Numbered from the stretch's first letter, positions 6,480-14,355 are shown. The stretch: 15,727 nucleotides of DNA from JALSRD01 sp964476595 (GCA_964476595.1 CAYZCL010000130.1:1-15727), one strand, 5' to 3'. Translations and numbers: made by a program. Notes: generated by a model from the letters alone, not told the origin.

Positions 6480-8622
6480 ATTCTGGCTGTTCGTCGCCAT
6501 TCCAACCCTATTCATGTTCGCGATCATCGCGGTCATGGCGCTCCTGTTCTGGCAGCAGCTGGCGCCCGACCAGCGGCTGGTGCTGACCGGGATTTTCAGG
6601 GATTACTTCATCTACTTTTTCGGCGCCGTGGTGTTCCTGATGGCCGGCGTGGCCCTGATAATCGATGCGGTGATCAACATCTACGTCATCCCCATCGCCA
6701 AGGTGACCGAGGAGGCCTCGGTCATTTTTTCCGTCAACCCCAGGCATCGCATCGCCCCTACCGGGGGAAAGGACATCGTCCGGCTCATCGAGGTGATCAA
6801 CGAGGGCGTCCGGCAGTACGAGGACATCAAGAACTCGGTCGACGTTGCCATCCGGGAGGCCAAGCGGGACGTGGAAGAGGAAAAGAACCTGCTGGCCGGC
6901 CTGATGGCCGAGCTGCCCGAGGGCGTCATCGTGTGCAACCGCGAGGGGCGCATCCTGCTCTACAACCGGCGGGTGATCCGGCTGCTGGTGGAAGGCTGTA
7001 CGCAGTCCGACGAAGTGGCCTCGGAGCCCTTCATCGGACTGGGGCGCTCGATTTCAGACGTCATCGACGAGCACCTCATGGCCCATGCTCTCAACGAGAT
7101 CAGGTACAAACTGGCCCACGACGAGTCACCGGTGGTGTCGCAGTTCGTGATCACCAGCTGCGAAGACGCGCTGCTGGGGGTCGAGGCGGCGCCCATTCTC
7201 GACCAGCACCGGCAATTCAACGGATTCATCCTGCTGGTCCGCGACATCACCGAGCAGCTCAGGACCGACAGCCGGATCGCCGTCCTGCTGCAGTCGCTCA
7301 TCCGCTCCATGCGGGCTTCGCTGGCCAGCATTCGTTCGGCCATCGAGGCGGTCATCGAGTTTCCGGACATGGACGACGCGCAGATCGAGAATTTCAAGCG
7401 CATCATCCACCAGGAGGCCCTCTCCCTCAGCCGAATGCTGGAGGAGAACGCCAATGAATACGCTGAACACATCCGTTCCCGCTGGCCGCTGATTTCCATT
7501 CGGGCGAGGGAACTGGCCGATGCCCTGGTCAACCGGGCGGCCCAGGTCCTGAACATCGAGGTCGAAAGCAGGCTCATCGATTACGACTGCTGGCTTCAGG
7601 TCGACAGCTACGCTTTTCTGCTGGGCCTGCTTTTCCTACTGGATCACCTCGGCCGGTCGGTCGGGGAAAAGCGCTATACCCTCAACATCTGCCTGCGGGA
7701 CTGCCTGACGGCCATCGACATCGCCTGGCGGGGGCGGGCCGTCTCCCAGCGGGAATTAAAAGCATGGTGCCGGGAGACGATCGCCGTGGACAACGAAAGC
7801 CTGGCCCTGACGCTCGAGGAGCTGCTGTCCCACCACGAAGCCGAAATCTGGAGCTGTCCGGACAAAACCGGGAATCGGCAGGCCTACATCCGCATCGTCC
7901 TGCCGGCGGCGGACACCTGCCGCCCGGAACAGATCGCGGGACTAACCATCCTACCGGACAGTCGGCCCGAGTTTTTCGATTTCGACCTGTTCCACCAGCC
8001 CGGGCAGACCCCGGACGTGGACAATCAGCCGCTGGATCAGCTCTCCTACACGGTTTTCGACACCGAGACGACCGGCCTGGATCCCAGGGGCGGAGACGAA
8101 ATCATCTCCATCGGTGCGGTGCGGGTGGTCAACGGGCGCATCCTGCGCACCGAGCGCTTCGACCAGCTGATCGATCCCCGCCGCCCGCTGCCGCCGGAGT
8201 CCACCCGCATTCACGGCATCCGCCCCGAAATGCTGGCGGACCAGCCCACCATCGAGGAAGTGCTCCCGCGGTTCCAGCAGTTCGTCGGAGACACCGTCCT
8301 GGTAGCGCACAATGCCGCTTTCGACATGCAGATGCTCAAGATGAAGGAAGAGCAGACCGGTGTGCGGTTCATCAACCCCGTACTCGACACGCTGCTGCTG
8401 TCCGCCGTGGTCCACCCGGCCCAGGATGACCACAGCATGGAGGCCATGGCGCAGCGCCTGGGAGTCCAGATCAGAGGGCGGCACACGGCTCTCGGGGACG
8501 CGCTGTCCACGGCCGAGCTTTTCCTGAAGCTGGTACCGCTGCTGTTCCAGAAAGGAATCCGCACGCTCCGGGAAGCGCGCCAGGCGTCACGCAAGACCTA
8601 CTACGCGCGATTGAAATACTGA
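6463..8622 (+). CDS. membrane sensor pseudo-histidine-kinase fused to a DEDDh 3'-5' exonuclease
   Basis: A 719-aa fusion. Two membrane spans (about residues 7-29 and 47-77) are followed by a helical linker (80-145), a PAS-like region (146-265) ending LLVRDITEQ, a HisKA-like helix pair (270-335), a degraded ATPase region (340-483) and a DnaQ-type exonuclease (528-695). The exonuclease carries all five DEDDh residues: D533 and E535 (FDTETTG), D621 (AHNAAFD), H674 and D679 (RHTALGD). It should remove nucleotides from 3' ends of DNA or RNA. In contrast, the helix aligning to HELRTPLASIR reads RSMRASLASIR, putting Arg281 where the phosphoacceptor His belongs, and the N, G1 and G2 boxes are not recognisable. 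It therefore looks like a membrane-bound pseudokinase controlling a nuclease. The ATG at 6463 overlaps the receiver gene. DnaQ-like proteins of this sort are often annotated simply as polymerase III epsilon; a replicative role is unlikely here. Confidence 0.88.
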   Translation: MKLKNRFWLFVAIPTLFMFAIIAVMALLFWQQLAPDQRLVLTGIFRDYFIYFFGAVVFLMAGVALIIDAVINIYVIPIAKVTEEASVIFSVNPRHRIAPTGGKDIVRLIEVINEGVRQYEDIKNSVDVAIREAKRDVEEEKNLLAGLMAELPEGVIVCNREGRILLYNRRVIRLLVEGCTQSDEVASEPFIGLGRSISDVIDEHLMAHALNEIRYKLAHDESPVVSQFVITSCEDALLGVEAAPILDQHRQFNGFILLVRDITEQLRTDSRIAVLLQSLIRSMRASLASIRSAIEAVIEFPDMDDAQIENFKRIIHQEALSLSRMLEENANEYAEHIRSRWPLISIRARELADALVNRAAQVLNIEVESRLIDYDCWLQVDSYAFLLGLLFLLDHLGRSVGEKRYTLNICLRDCLTAIDIAWRGRAVSQRELKAWCRETIAVDNESLALTLEELLSHHEAEIWSCPDKTGNRQAYIRIVLPAADTCRPEQIAGLTILPDSRPEFFDFDLFHQPGQTPDVDNQPLDQLSYTVFDTETTGLDPRGGDEIISIGAVRVVNGRILRTERFDQLIDPRRPLPPESTRIHGIRPEMLADQPTIEEVLPRFQQFVGDTVLVAHNAAFDMQMLKMKEEQTGVRFINPVLDTLLLSAVVHPAQDDHSMEAMAQRLGVQIRGRHTALGDALSTAELFLKLVPLLFQKGIRTLREARQASRKTYYARLKY

Positions 8623-8625
8623 CGG

Positions 8626-8649
8626 CGGCTGCGTAAAAGAACGCGGCCG
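8626..8649. terminator. hairpin between convergent genes
   Basis: A 9-bp stem (8626-8634 with 8641-8649, one G-U pair) and 6-nt loop AAAAGA lie in the 57-bp gap between the stop codons of the exonuclease and sensor kinase genes. There is no T tract on either strand, and an overlapping alternative stem (8644-8648 with 8657-8661) competes. It may help end both convergent transcripts, but the call is weak. Confidence 0.35.
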
Positions 8650-8679
8650 GTACGGGGGCCGTAAAACCACCGCCACGTG

Positions 8680-11409
8680 TCATCCGTTTCCGGAAAGGGG
8701 CAGGGTGAAACAGAAGGTGGCCCCCTGGCCGGGGCGGCTGTCCACCCAGATGCGGCCGCCGTGGTGGTCGATGATGCTTTTGACGATGGCCAGGCCCAAC
8801 CCTGAACCCGGCGGTCGTCCCCGACCGGAGTGCCGGACCTGGCGGAACTTCTCGAAGATGATTTTCTGGTCCTCGGGCGGAATGCCGATGCCGTTGTCCT
8901 GGACTTCGACGCGCAGGTGACCGTCATCGCTTCTCGCGCGGATGATGATGTGACCGCCGTGGTCGGGACAGAACTTGACGGCGTTGGAGAGTAGGTTGAC
9001 CATTACCTGTATCAGGCGGTCGCGATCGCCTCTGACGCGGGGCAGCTCCGACGCCACGAAGGTCTCCAGGTGGATATTCTTTTCCTGGATGAGTTGGCGG
9101 GTGGCGTTGAGCGCGTCACTGATTACCTCCAGGGCGTCGATATCGGCGATCTGCCACTCCATCATGCCGGAGTCCATCTTCTGGAAATCGAGCACCTGGG
9201 CGATCAGCCGGGAGAGGCGCTCGCTTTCCCTGAGGATGATCTCCGAAAAGGCCCGCTGTTTTTCGGGGGGCAGATCCGCGTTCTCGCTGAGAATCTCGGC
9301 GATGGAACGGATCGAGGTGAGGGGGGTGCGCAATTCGTGGGTGACCGTGGAGATGAATTCGTCTTTCAGGCGGTCGAGTTCCTGAAGGCGCTCATTGGCG
9401 GCCCGCAGCTCGACGGTGAGCTTCTCCAGCCGGTGGCTGTAGGCGATGGCCTGGCGGGTCTCGTCCAGGATGTCCATCACCTCGTCGATGCTGATGGGCT
9501 CTTCCTTGGCCACCGAAGACACCAGTACCCGCGCCGAGGCGGAGCCCACCGTACCGGCCAGCAGCTGCTCGGCGTAGGTAACGAAACCGGCGTCGGCGGG
9601 AATCTTTTCCACGCTTTTGAAGCGGTGCCGAGCGGCATACTGCTGCAGGGCCTCGCGGGTGCGCTTTTCGCCCAGGAAACGGGCGAGCAGCGCCTGAAGT
9701 TCCCGGATGGACGTCTCGCCGCGCCAGAGCGAAGTGCGGTCAACCACCGGTGCCTTGCGGAATATGTCCACGAAAAGAGCCGCTTGGGCGTGTTCCAGGG
9801 CCGAGGGGCGGCTGAAAAGCGAGCCTCCCAGGTAGCCGGCCAGGTTGACCAGCAGGCTCCAGCAGACGGCGTTGGCGATGTGGTCGGTGGGGGTGAAACC
9901 GATGTCCAGGCCGAGCAGCTGGTAGGGTTTGAGCAGTGCGATGCCCCAGGGCCCTTCCAGGATGAACTTTCCGGTAAAGAGCCCGGCTTCGGCCAGCGAA
10001 GGCAGGAAGAGGGTGTAGGCCCACACGCCGAATCCGCCCAACAGCCCCCACAGGGCCCCCGTACGGGTGCCGCGCTTCCAAAATATGCCGCCGATGATGG
10101 CCGGGGCGAACTGCGCCACGGCGGTGAAGGAGACCATGCCGATGGACACCAGGGTCAGGAAGCGGGCGATGAAATGGAAATAGGCGTATCCCATCAGCAG
10201 GATCAGTACGATGCTGCCGCGACGGATGGCGAGCAGCAGGCCGCCGAGGTCCTTCTGACGGGAGAAGAAAGGGTGCGGGATGCGCAGCAGCACGGGCATC
10301 ACCAGGTCGTTGCAGATCATGGTGGAAAGGGCCATGGTCTCGACGATGACCATGCCGGTGGCCGCCGACAGTCCCCCGATGAAAACAAACAGCGCCAGTC
10401 CCTCACGATGGGCCGCCATGGGCAGCGTCAGCACGAAGGTGTCCGCGTCCACCGACCCGGGGGCGAAACGCAGCAGCCCGCCGAAGGTCACCGGCAGCAC
10501 GAAAATGTTGATGGCCAGCAGGTAGAGGGGAAAGAGCCAGATGGCCTTGTCGAGGTGCTTTTCGTCGACGTTTTCCACCACCGCAACCTGAAACTGGCGG
10601 GGAAGCAGCAGGACGGCCATCATCGAGACGAAAATGTACATCGACCACCCGGAATAGGCGGCCGCGCTGGTGTCCATGGTCCACAGCCTGCGGATGCTCT
10701 CGACGGCGCCGGCACGCGAAAAGATGTCGCCGAATCCACGGAAGAGGCCGAAGGTCACGAAAATGCCCACCGCCAGAAAGGCCAGCAGCTTGACGATGGA
10801 CTCGAAGGCGATGGCGGCCACGATGCCCTCGTGGCGTTCGGTGGCCTCCAGGTTGCGGGTTCCGAAGGCGATGGCGAAAACGGCCAGCATCATAGCTACG
10901 TAAAAGGCCGTGTCCCGGAACACGGGAATGTCGCTGAAGAGGTGGGCCGACCCCAGGTGGGGGTAATGCTTGATGAGCAGGTAGCTGGCCGAAATGGCCT
11001 TGAGCTGGAGGGCGATGTAGGGCACCACCCCGACCACCGCCATGACGGTGACGATGCCCCCCAGGACCGAACTCTTGCCGTAGCGCGAGGCGATGAAATC
11101 GGCGATGGATGTGATGCTGTGGCTCTTGCTGATGCGGATGATCTTGCGCAGCACCAGCCAGCCCAGTGTCATCATGAGGGTGGGGCCGATGTAGATGGGC
11201 AGGAATCCCACTCCGGTCCCGGCGGCGCGCCCCACAGAACCGTAGAAAGTCCACGCCGTGCAGTAGACCGCCAGTGACAGCGCATAGATGTATGGGTTAC
11301 TGATGATACTGCGGCCCGATTCGGCCGCCTTGTCGCCGTAGAAAGCGATGGCGAAGAGAATGCCGATATAGCCGAATGAGCACAGCAGGATGACGCCGGT
11401 CTGCAGCAT
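8680..11409 (-). CDS. sodium:solute symporter-like sensor histidine kinase (CbrA/CrbS type)
   Basis: A 909-aa hybrid. Residues 1-530 form an SSS-type membrane domain with about 13 spans, 540-650 resemble the STAC linker (YAEQLLAGTVGSASARVLVSS at 612-632), a coiled coil spans 650-690, and the kinase core follows. THELRTPL has phosphoacceptor H691; the N box is VMVNLLSNAVKF (802-813), the G1 box DNGIGIP (838-844) and the G2 box GSGLGL (868-873), all intact. It should sense a solute or its transport and phosphorylate a response regulator. CbrA controls carbon/nitrogen balance in Pseudomonas and CrbS controls acs in Vibrio; their usual PAS domain appears absent here, matching the shorter length. 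No CbrB- or CrbR-like regulator lies in the window; the receiver at 6093-6479 is the only visible candidate partner. The ATG at 11409 has only a weak GGGG ribosome site, so coupling to the 65-aa gene 53 bp upstream is plausible. Confidence 0.93.
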   Translation of the reverse strand: MLQTGVILLCSFGYIGILFAIAFYGDKAAESGRSIISNPYIYALSLAVYCTAWTFYGSVGRAAGTGVGFLPIYIGPTLMMTLGWLVLRKIIRISKSHSITSIADFIASRYGKSSVLGGIVTVMAVVGVVPYIALQLKAISASYLLIKHYPHLGSAHLFSDIPVFRDTAFYVAMMLAVFAIAFGTRNLEATERHEGIVAAIAFESIVKLLAFLAVGIFVTFGLFRGFGDIFSRAGAVESIRRLWTMDTSAAAYSGWSMYIFVSMMAVLLLPRQFQVAVVENVDEKHLDKAIWLFPLYLLAINIFVLPVTFGGLLRFAPGSVDADTFVLTLPMAAHREGLALFVFIGGLSAATGMVIVETMALSTMICNDLVMPVLLRIPHPFFSRQKDLGGLLLAIRRGSIVLILLMGYAYFHFIARFLTLVSIGMVSFTAVAQFAPAIIGGIFWKRGTRTGALWGLLGGFGVWAYTLFLPSLAEAGLFTGKFILEGPWGIALLKPYQLLGLDIGFTPTDHIANAVCWSLLVNLAGYLGGSLFSRPSALEHAQAALFVDIFRKAPVVDRTSLWRGETSIRELQALLARFLGEKRTREALQQYAARHRFKSVEKIPADAGFVTYAEQLLAGTVGSASARVLVSSVAKEEPISIDEVMDILDETRQAIAYSHRLEKLTVELRAANERLQELDRLKDEFISTVTHELRTPLTSIRSIAEILSENADLPPEKQRAFSEIILRESERLSRLIAQVLDFQKMDSGMMEWQIADIDALEVISDALNATRQLIQEKNIHLETFVASELPRVRGDRDRLIQVMVNLLSNAVKFCPDHGGHIIIRARSDDGHLRVEVQDNGIGIPPEDQKIIFEKFRQVRHSGRGRPPGSGLGLAIVKSIIDHHGGRIWVDSRPGQGATFCFTLPLSGNG

Positions 11410-11462
11410 GAGTGGCCCCGTTGAACGCTGAATCCGGTACCGATCCCCGCGGCGGGAGTCGG

Positions 11463-11660
11463 TCAGCTGCGGCCCCTGGTAATCCAGGCCGTCAGGACGA
11501 TGACGGACAGCCAGGCGGCGAACATGTAAACATAGAAGAGGGGGATGCCCAGAAACAGCCCGTCCATGTTGAACAGGGACAGCAGCGGATAGTTGAACAG
11601 CACCAGGCCGATCAGGAAGACGGCCACCAGGCGGCCGTTTTTGAGCTTGTCTCTGGTCAT
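11463..11660 (-). CDS. 65-aa two-span membrane protein upstream of the sensor kinase (CbrX-like position)
   Basis: The product begins MTRDKLKNGRLVAVF and has two hydrophobic spans (about residues 10-30 and 36-59) with a short positive tail, ITRGRS. The start is the ATG at 11658-11660, placed 7 nt after AGAGGG (plus-strand 11668-11673). The frame stays open further upstream, but that extension is Pro/Arg/Cys-rich and not protein-like, and it would cross the probable promoter. It lies 53 bp before the CbrA-like gene on the same strand. Small membrane proteins in this position occur before cbrA in Pseudomonas (cbrX); the resemblance here is in size, topology and position, since I could not compare sequences. 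Likely role: partner or stabiliser of the sensor's transport domain, or a coupling cistron. Function unknown. Confidence 0.8.
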   Translation of the reverse strand: MTRDKLKNGRLVAVFLIGLVLFNYPLLSLFNMDGLFLGIPLFYVYMFAAWLSVIVLTAWITRGRS

Positions 11661-11734
11661 GGGAGTACCCTCTTCGCTACCGGCGGTGAACCGCCGAAGC
11701 GGTCGTGATGTCAAGCGATGGACGCCGGTGCATC

Positions 11735-11764
11735 TGTATATCGGTAAAACGGTCCGGCTGTCAA
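11735..11764 (-). promoter_or_regulatory. sigma-70-type promoter for the 65-aa protein and sensor kinase genes
   Basis: On the minus strand a perfect -35 hexamer TTGACA (plus 11759-11764) is separated by 18 nt from TATACA (plus 11735-11740, four of six consensus matches). A start about 7 nt on gives a leader of roughly 68 nt before the ATG at 11660. The -35 is overlapped by an inverted repeat, CCGGCTG (11754-11760) and CAGCCGG (11770-11776), which could be an operator. The predicted leader also holds a GC hairpin (11681-11686 with 11691-11696). Confidence 0.55.
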
Positions 11765-12015
11765 CGAAGCAGCCGGGGCAATCGCCGGGCGTAGGCGGAC
11801 CAACGCACGCCGCATCCGGGGTCATCCAAATGGGAGGGCGTCCCGGTTTCGGCTGTGCGCAGCGGGTGGACCGTCTGCGTGGGCGCATTGAGTCGCGGCC
11901 GGAGAAAGCCGAAACCGGGGTGGGAAAGCCCTTGGTTTTTTATTGGAATGCGTGTCGATCCATGCTAACCAGACAACAGCCGATCATTTCCACCGGGCTT
12001 CAGGAGGAAGTTGTC
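11765..12015. other. remaining part of the divergent intergenic region
   Basis: The gap between the divergent genes is 355 bp (11661-12015). The left part holds the minus-strand promoter. In the right part I found no convincing sigma-70 or sigma-54 promoter for the plus-strand operon, only a T-rich patch at 11932-11943 with no -10 at a proper distance. The plus-strand frame of the next gene is open through this stretch, but the ribosome site at 12002-12007 fixes the start at 12016. No repeat or RNA gene was recognised. Confidence 0.4.
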
Positions 12016-14355
12016 ATGAGTGCCCAAGCCTTGCAGTTTTTAAAGACCATTCCGATTTTCGCATCGCTGCCGACCCACGAACTGGAAGACATCGCTGGGC
12101 ATGTCTACGTCAAACGGGCCACGCATGGAACGGTCCTGGCACGCCAGGGAGAGACCCCCATCGAGGAGATCCTGATCGTCCGCAGCGGGATGCTGGAACT
12201 GTTTTACACCAACGTAAAGGGCGAAAAGATCCTGAGCGGGAACCTTCAGCCCGGCGACATCTTCGGCGGTATCTCCCTGCTCATGAACGCCGGCGTGGCG
12301 GTCAGGACCGTCACGGTGGAGCGGGACGCATCCTTTTACATGCTTCCCAAAGACCTCTTTCTGGTCCTGTGCCGGCGCTACAAGAGCTTCTACGAGTATT
12401 TTGTCGACGCCTTCAGCCAGCGCATGCTGGACGAGTCCTATGCCAGCATCATCGGCTCCGCGCAGGCCTTCAGTTTCCTGTCACAGACGGTTCCCTTCTC
12501 CTTTCTGCCCGATGAACTGCGCAAGAAAGCCGCCGACCAGGCGTCCCTGATGCACTACGCCGAGGACACGGTACTGTGCATACAGGGAAAGACCGAACTC
12601 GAGCACCTGTACATCATCCAGAAGGGCGCCGCCGAACGATACTACGAGAAAGACGGCAAGAAGACGCTCAGGGGGCTGATGGGGGAAGGGGACATCTTCG
12701 GGGGTATCTCGATCCTGCTCAACCACGGCATCGCCGTCCGGTCCCTGCGCACCATCGAGGATTCCTACCTCTACCTGCTACCCCGCAAGGTGTTCCTGGA
12801 TATCTGCCGGTCCCACGAACCGTTCAGCGAGTATTTCACCGACACTTTCGGCAAGCGCATGCTGGACAAGTCCTATCGTTCCATCATCGCTCAGAGCCTG
12901 CGGCCGAGGGACGATGAACTACCGTTTCTGAATCAGGCGGTCTCCACCATCGTGCAGCCCGACATCGTCCACTGCCCGCCGCAGACCCGCATCCAGGAAG
13001 CCGCATTGTTGATGAAGCGCCATGGCTGCAGCTCGATTTTCATTCGCGAAGAAGACGGCCGCTTCGTGGGGGTCATCACGGACAACGACCTGCGCAACAA
13101 GGTCATCGCTGATGGTTACGACATCCAACGGCCGGTCTCCGAAATCATGTCGTCGCCGCTGATTACCGTTCCATCCGACGCCCTCATCTTCGAATCACTG
13201 ATGACCATGATGCAGCACAACATCAAGCATCTGGCCGTCACCGACACCGATGACCGCGTGATCGGGATTCTGAGCAATCAGGATCTCATCAACGCCCAGG
13301 GAAACTCGCCGCTTTTCCTCATCCGGCGGATCAACACGGCGGAGTCCGTCGAAGATCTCACCGGTGTTCAGTCCCGGTTGCCGCACTTGGCCAAGGGTCT
13401 GATCAGCAGCGGCGCCAAGGCACGCAACGTCACCCGGCTGATCACCACCGTGGCCGACGCGGTGCTCAAGAAGATCATCGGCTTCGCGCTGGATGAACTG
13501 GGCCCGCCGCCGGCACGCTTCGCTTTCATGATCATGGGCAGCGAGGGGCGGCGCGAGCAGACCTTCAAGACCGATCAGGACAACGCCATCGTTTTCGAGG
13601 ACGTGCCCCCGGAAAGGGCCGAGGAGGTCAAGACCTACTTTTTGACGTTCGGCGAGCGGGTCTGCACTTGGCTGGACCAGGCCGGCTATGCCTTCTGCAA
13701 GGGCGGCGTGATGGCCCAGAACCCCCGCTGGTGCCAGTCGCTGGAGGCGTGGAAAAAAAACTTCCATGGCTGGATTCACGCCGCCGGCCCAGAGGACCTG
13801 CTGCAGTCCAGCATCTTCTTCGACTTCCGGGGTGCTTACGGCGACATGACCCTCATCGACCAGTTGCGCGGGTTTCTGTTCAGCTCGCTGCAAGGCTGGG
13901 CCGGGTTTTTTCGCCACCTCACCGAAAACGCGTTGCATTTTCGGCCGCCCATCGGTTTTTTCCGCAATTTCGTGGTGGAGTCCAAGGGCAAGCACCGCAA
14001 TGCCTTCGATATCAAGGGGGCCCTGATGCCCATCGTCGATTTCGCCCGCATCTACGCTCTGAAGCACGGCATCGACGAGACCAACACACTGGATCGTCTT
14101 CAGCAGCTCTCCACCAAGGGGGTGCTCTCGTGGGACGAGTATAACGAACTCGAGCAGTCCTACTGCTTTATGATGCAGCTGCGTTTCGTGCGCCAGATCA
14201 CGGCGGTGCTCGACGAGAATGAGCCTCCGGATAACTACATCAACCCCAAGAAGCTGTCGCGCATCGAGCAGACCATGCTGCGGGAAATCTTCAAGCGCAT
14301 TGAGAAGTACCAGTCCAAACTGGAAATTGACTTCACGGGGGTGGCCTGGGCTTGA
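12016..14355 (+). CDS. double cNMP-binding, CBS-pair, DUF294 nucleotidyltransferase-like signalling protein
   Basis: A 779-aa soluble protein starting at ATG 12016, 8 nt after AGGAGG (12002-12007). Domains in order: cNMP-binding-like barrel (about 9-147), a second copy of the same unit (about 155-292), a CBS pair (about 315-430), a DUF294 nucleotidyltransferase domain (about 470-610) with GSEGRREQ (508-515) and metal-binding D520/D522 (TDQDNA), and its C-terminal substrate-binding domain (about 620-765). Members as I know them have one cNMP domain and about 600-650 residues; the extra length equals one more repeat. In both barrels the usual FGE of the phosphate-binding cassette reads FGG, though the Arg is kept (R97, R242), so cyclic nucleotide binding may be weak or altered. 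The nucleotidyltransferase is GlnD-like; its target is unknown. CBS pairs often bind AMP or ATP, and the neighbouring ligases release AMP. Its stop overlaps the next gene by 4 nt. Confidence 0.92.
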   Translation: MSAQALQFLKTIPIFASLPTHELEDIAGHVYVKRATHGTVLARQGETPIEEILIVRSGMLELFYTNVKGEKILSGNLQPGDIFGGISLLMNAGVAVRTVTVERDASFYMLPKDLFLVLCRRYKSFYEYFVDAFSQRMLDESYASIIGSAQAFSFLSQTVPFSFLPDELRKKAADQASLMHYAEDTVLCIQGKTELEHLYIIQKGAAERYYEKDGKKTLRGLMGEGDIFGGISILLNHGIAVRSLRTIEDSYLYLLPRKVFLDICRSHEPFSEYFTDTFGKRMLDKSYRSIIAQSLRPRDDELPFLNQAVSTIVQPDIVHCPPQTRIQEAALLMKRHGCSSIFIREEDGRFVGVITDNDLRNKVIADGYDIQRPVSEIMSSPLITVPSDALIFESLMTMMQHNIKHLAVTDTDDRVIGILSNQDLINAQGNSPLFLIRRINTAESVEDLTGVQSRLPHLAKGLISSGAKARNVTRLITTVADAVLKKIIGFALDELGPPPARFAFMIMGSEGRREQTFKTDQDNAIVFEDVPPERAEEVKTYFLTFGERVCTWLDQAGYAFCKGGVMAQNPRWCQSLEAWKKNFHGWIHAAGPEDLLQSSIFFDFRGAYGDMTLIDQLRGFLFSSLQGWAGFFRHLTENALHFRPPIGFFRNFVVESKGKHRNAFDIKGALMPIVDFARIYALKHGIDETNTLDRLQQLSTKGVLSWDEYNELEQSYCFMMQLRFVRQITAVLDENEPPDNYINPKKLSRIEQTMLREIFKRIEKYQSKLEIDFTGVAWA
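12037..12891 (+). repeat. tandem duplication of a cNMP-binding-like unit inside the DUF294 gene
   Basis: Two divergent coding repeats, about 12037-12456 and 12475-12891, with a period of 145-146 codons. Matching pairs are GDIFGGISLLMN with GDIFGGISILLN, YEYFVDAFSQRMLDESY with SEYFTDTFGKRMLDKSY, and ASII with RSII. The similarity runs beyond the barrel into the C-terminal helices, so a whole domain unit was copied. The DNA has drifted well apart, so the duplication is old. Confidence 0.88.

Noticed and set aside
8041..8610. DNA polymerase III epsilon subunit (dnaQ)
   Set aside because: The exonuclease domain is the C-terminal part of a membrane sensor-like protein and no polymerase-binding context is present, so a replicative proofreading role is not supported.
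9070..11277. 735-codon open frame on the plus strand opposite the sensor kinase gene
   Set aside because: It encodes low-complexity sequence rich in Gly, Gln, Asp and His with no motifs, and is explained by the codon use of the real minus-strand gene.
11463..11888. Longer 141-codon version of the 65-aa membrane protein
   Set aside because: The extra N-terminal part is Pro/Arg/Cys-rich, has no supporting ribosome site, and would overlap the likely promoter at 11735-11764.
11593..12015. Upstream extension of the DUF294 protein frame, including an ATG at 11962
   Set aside because: AGGAGG at 12002-12007 points to ATG 12016, where the domain-like sequence begins; the extension lacks protein-like character.
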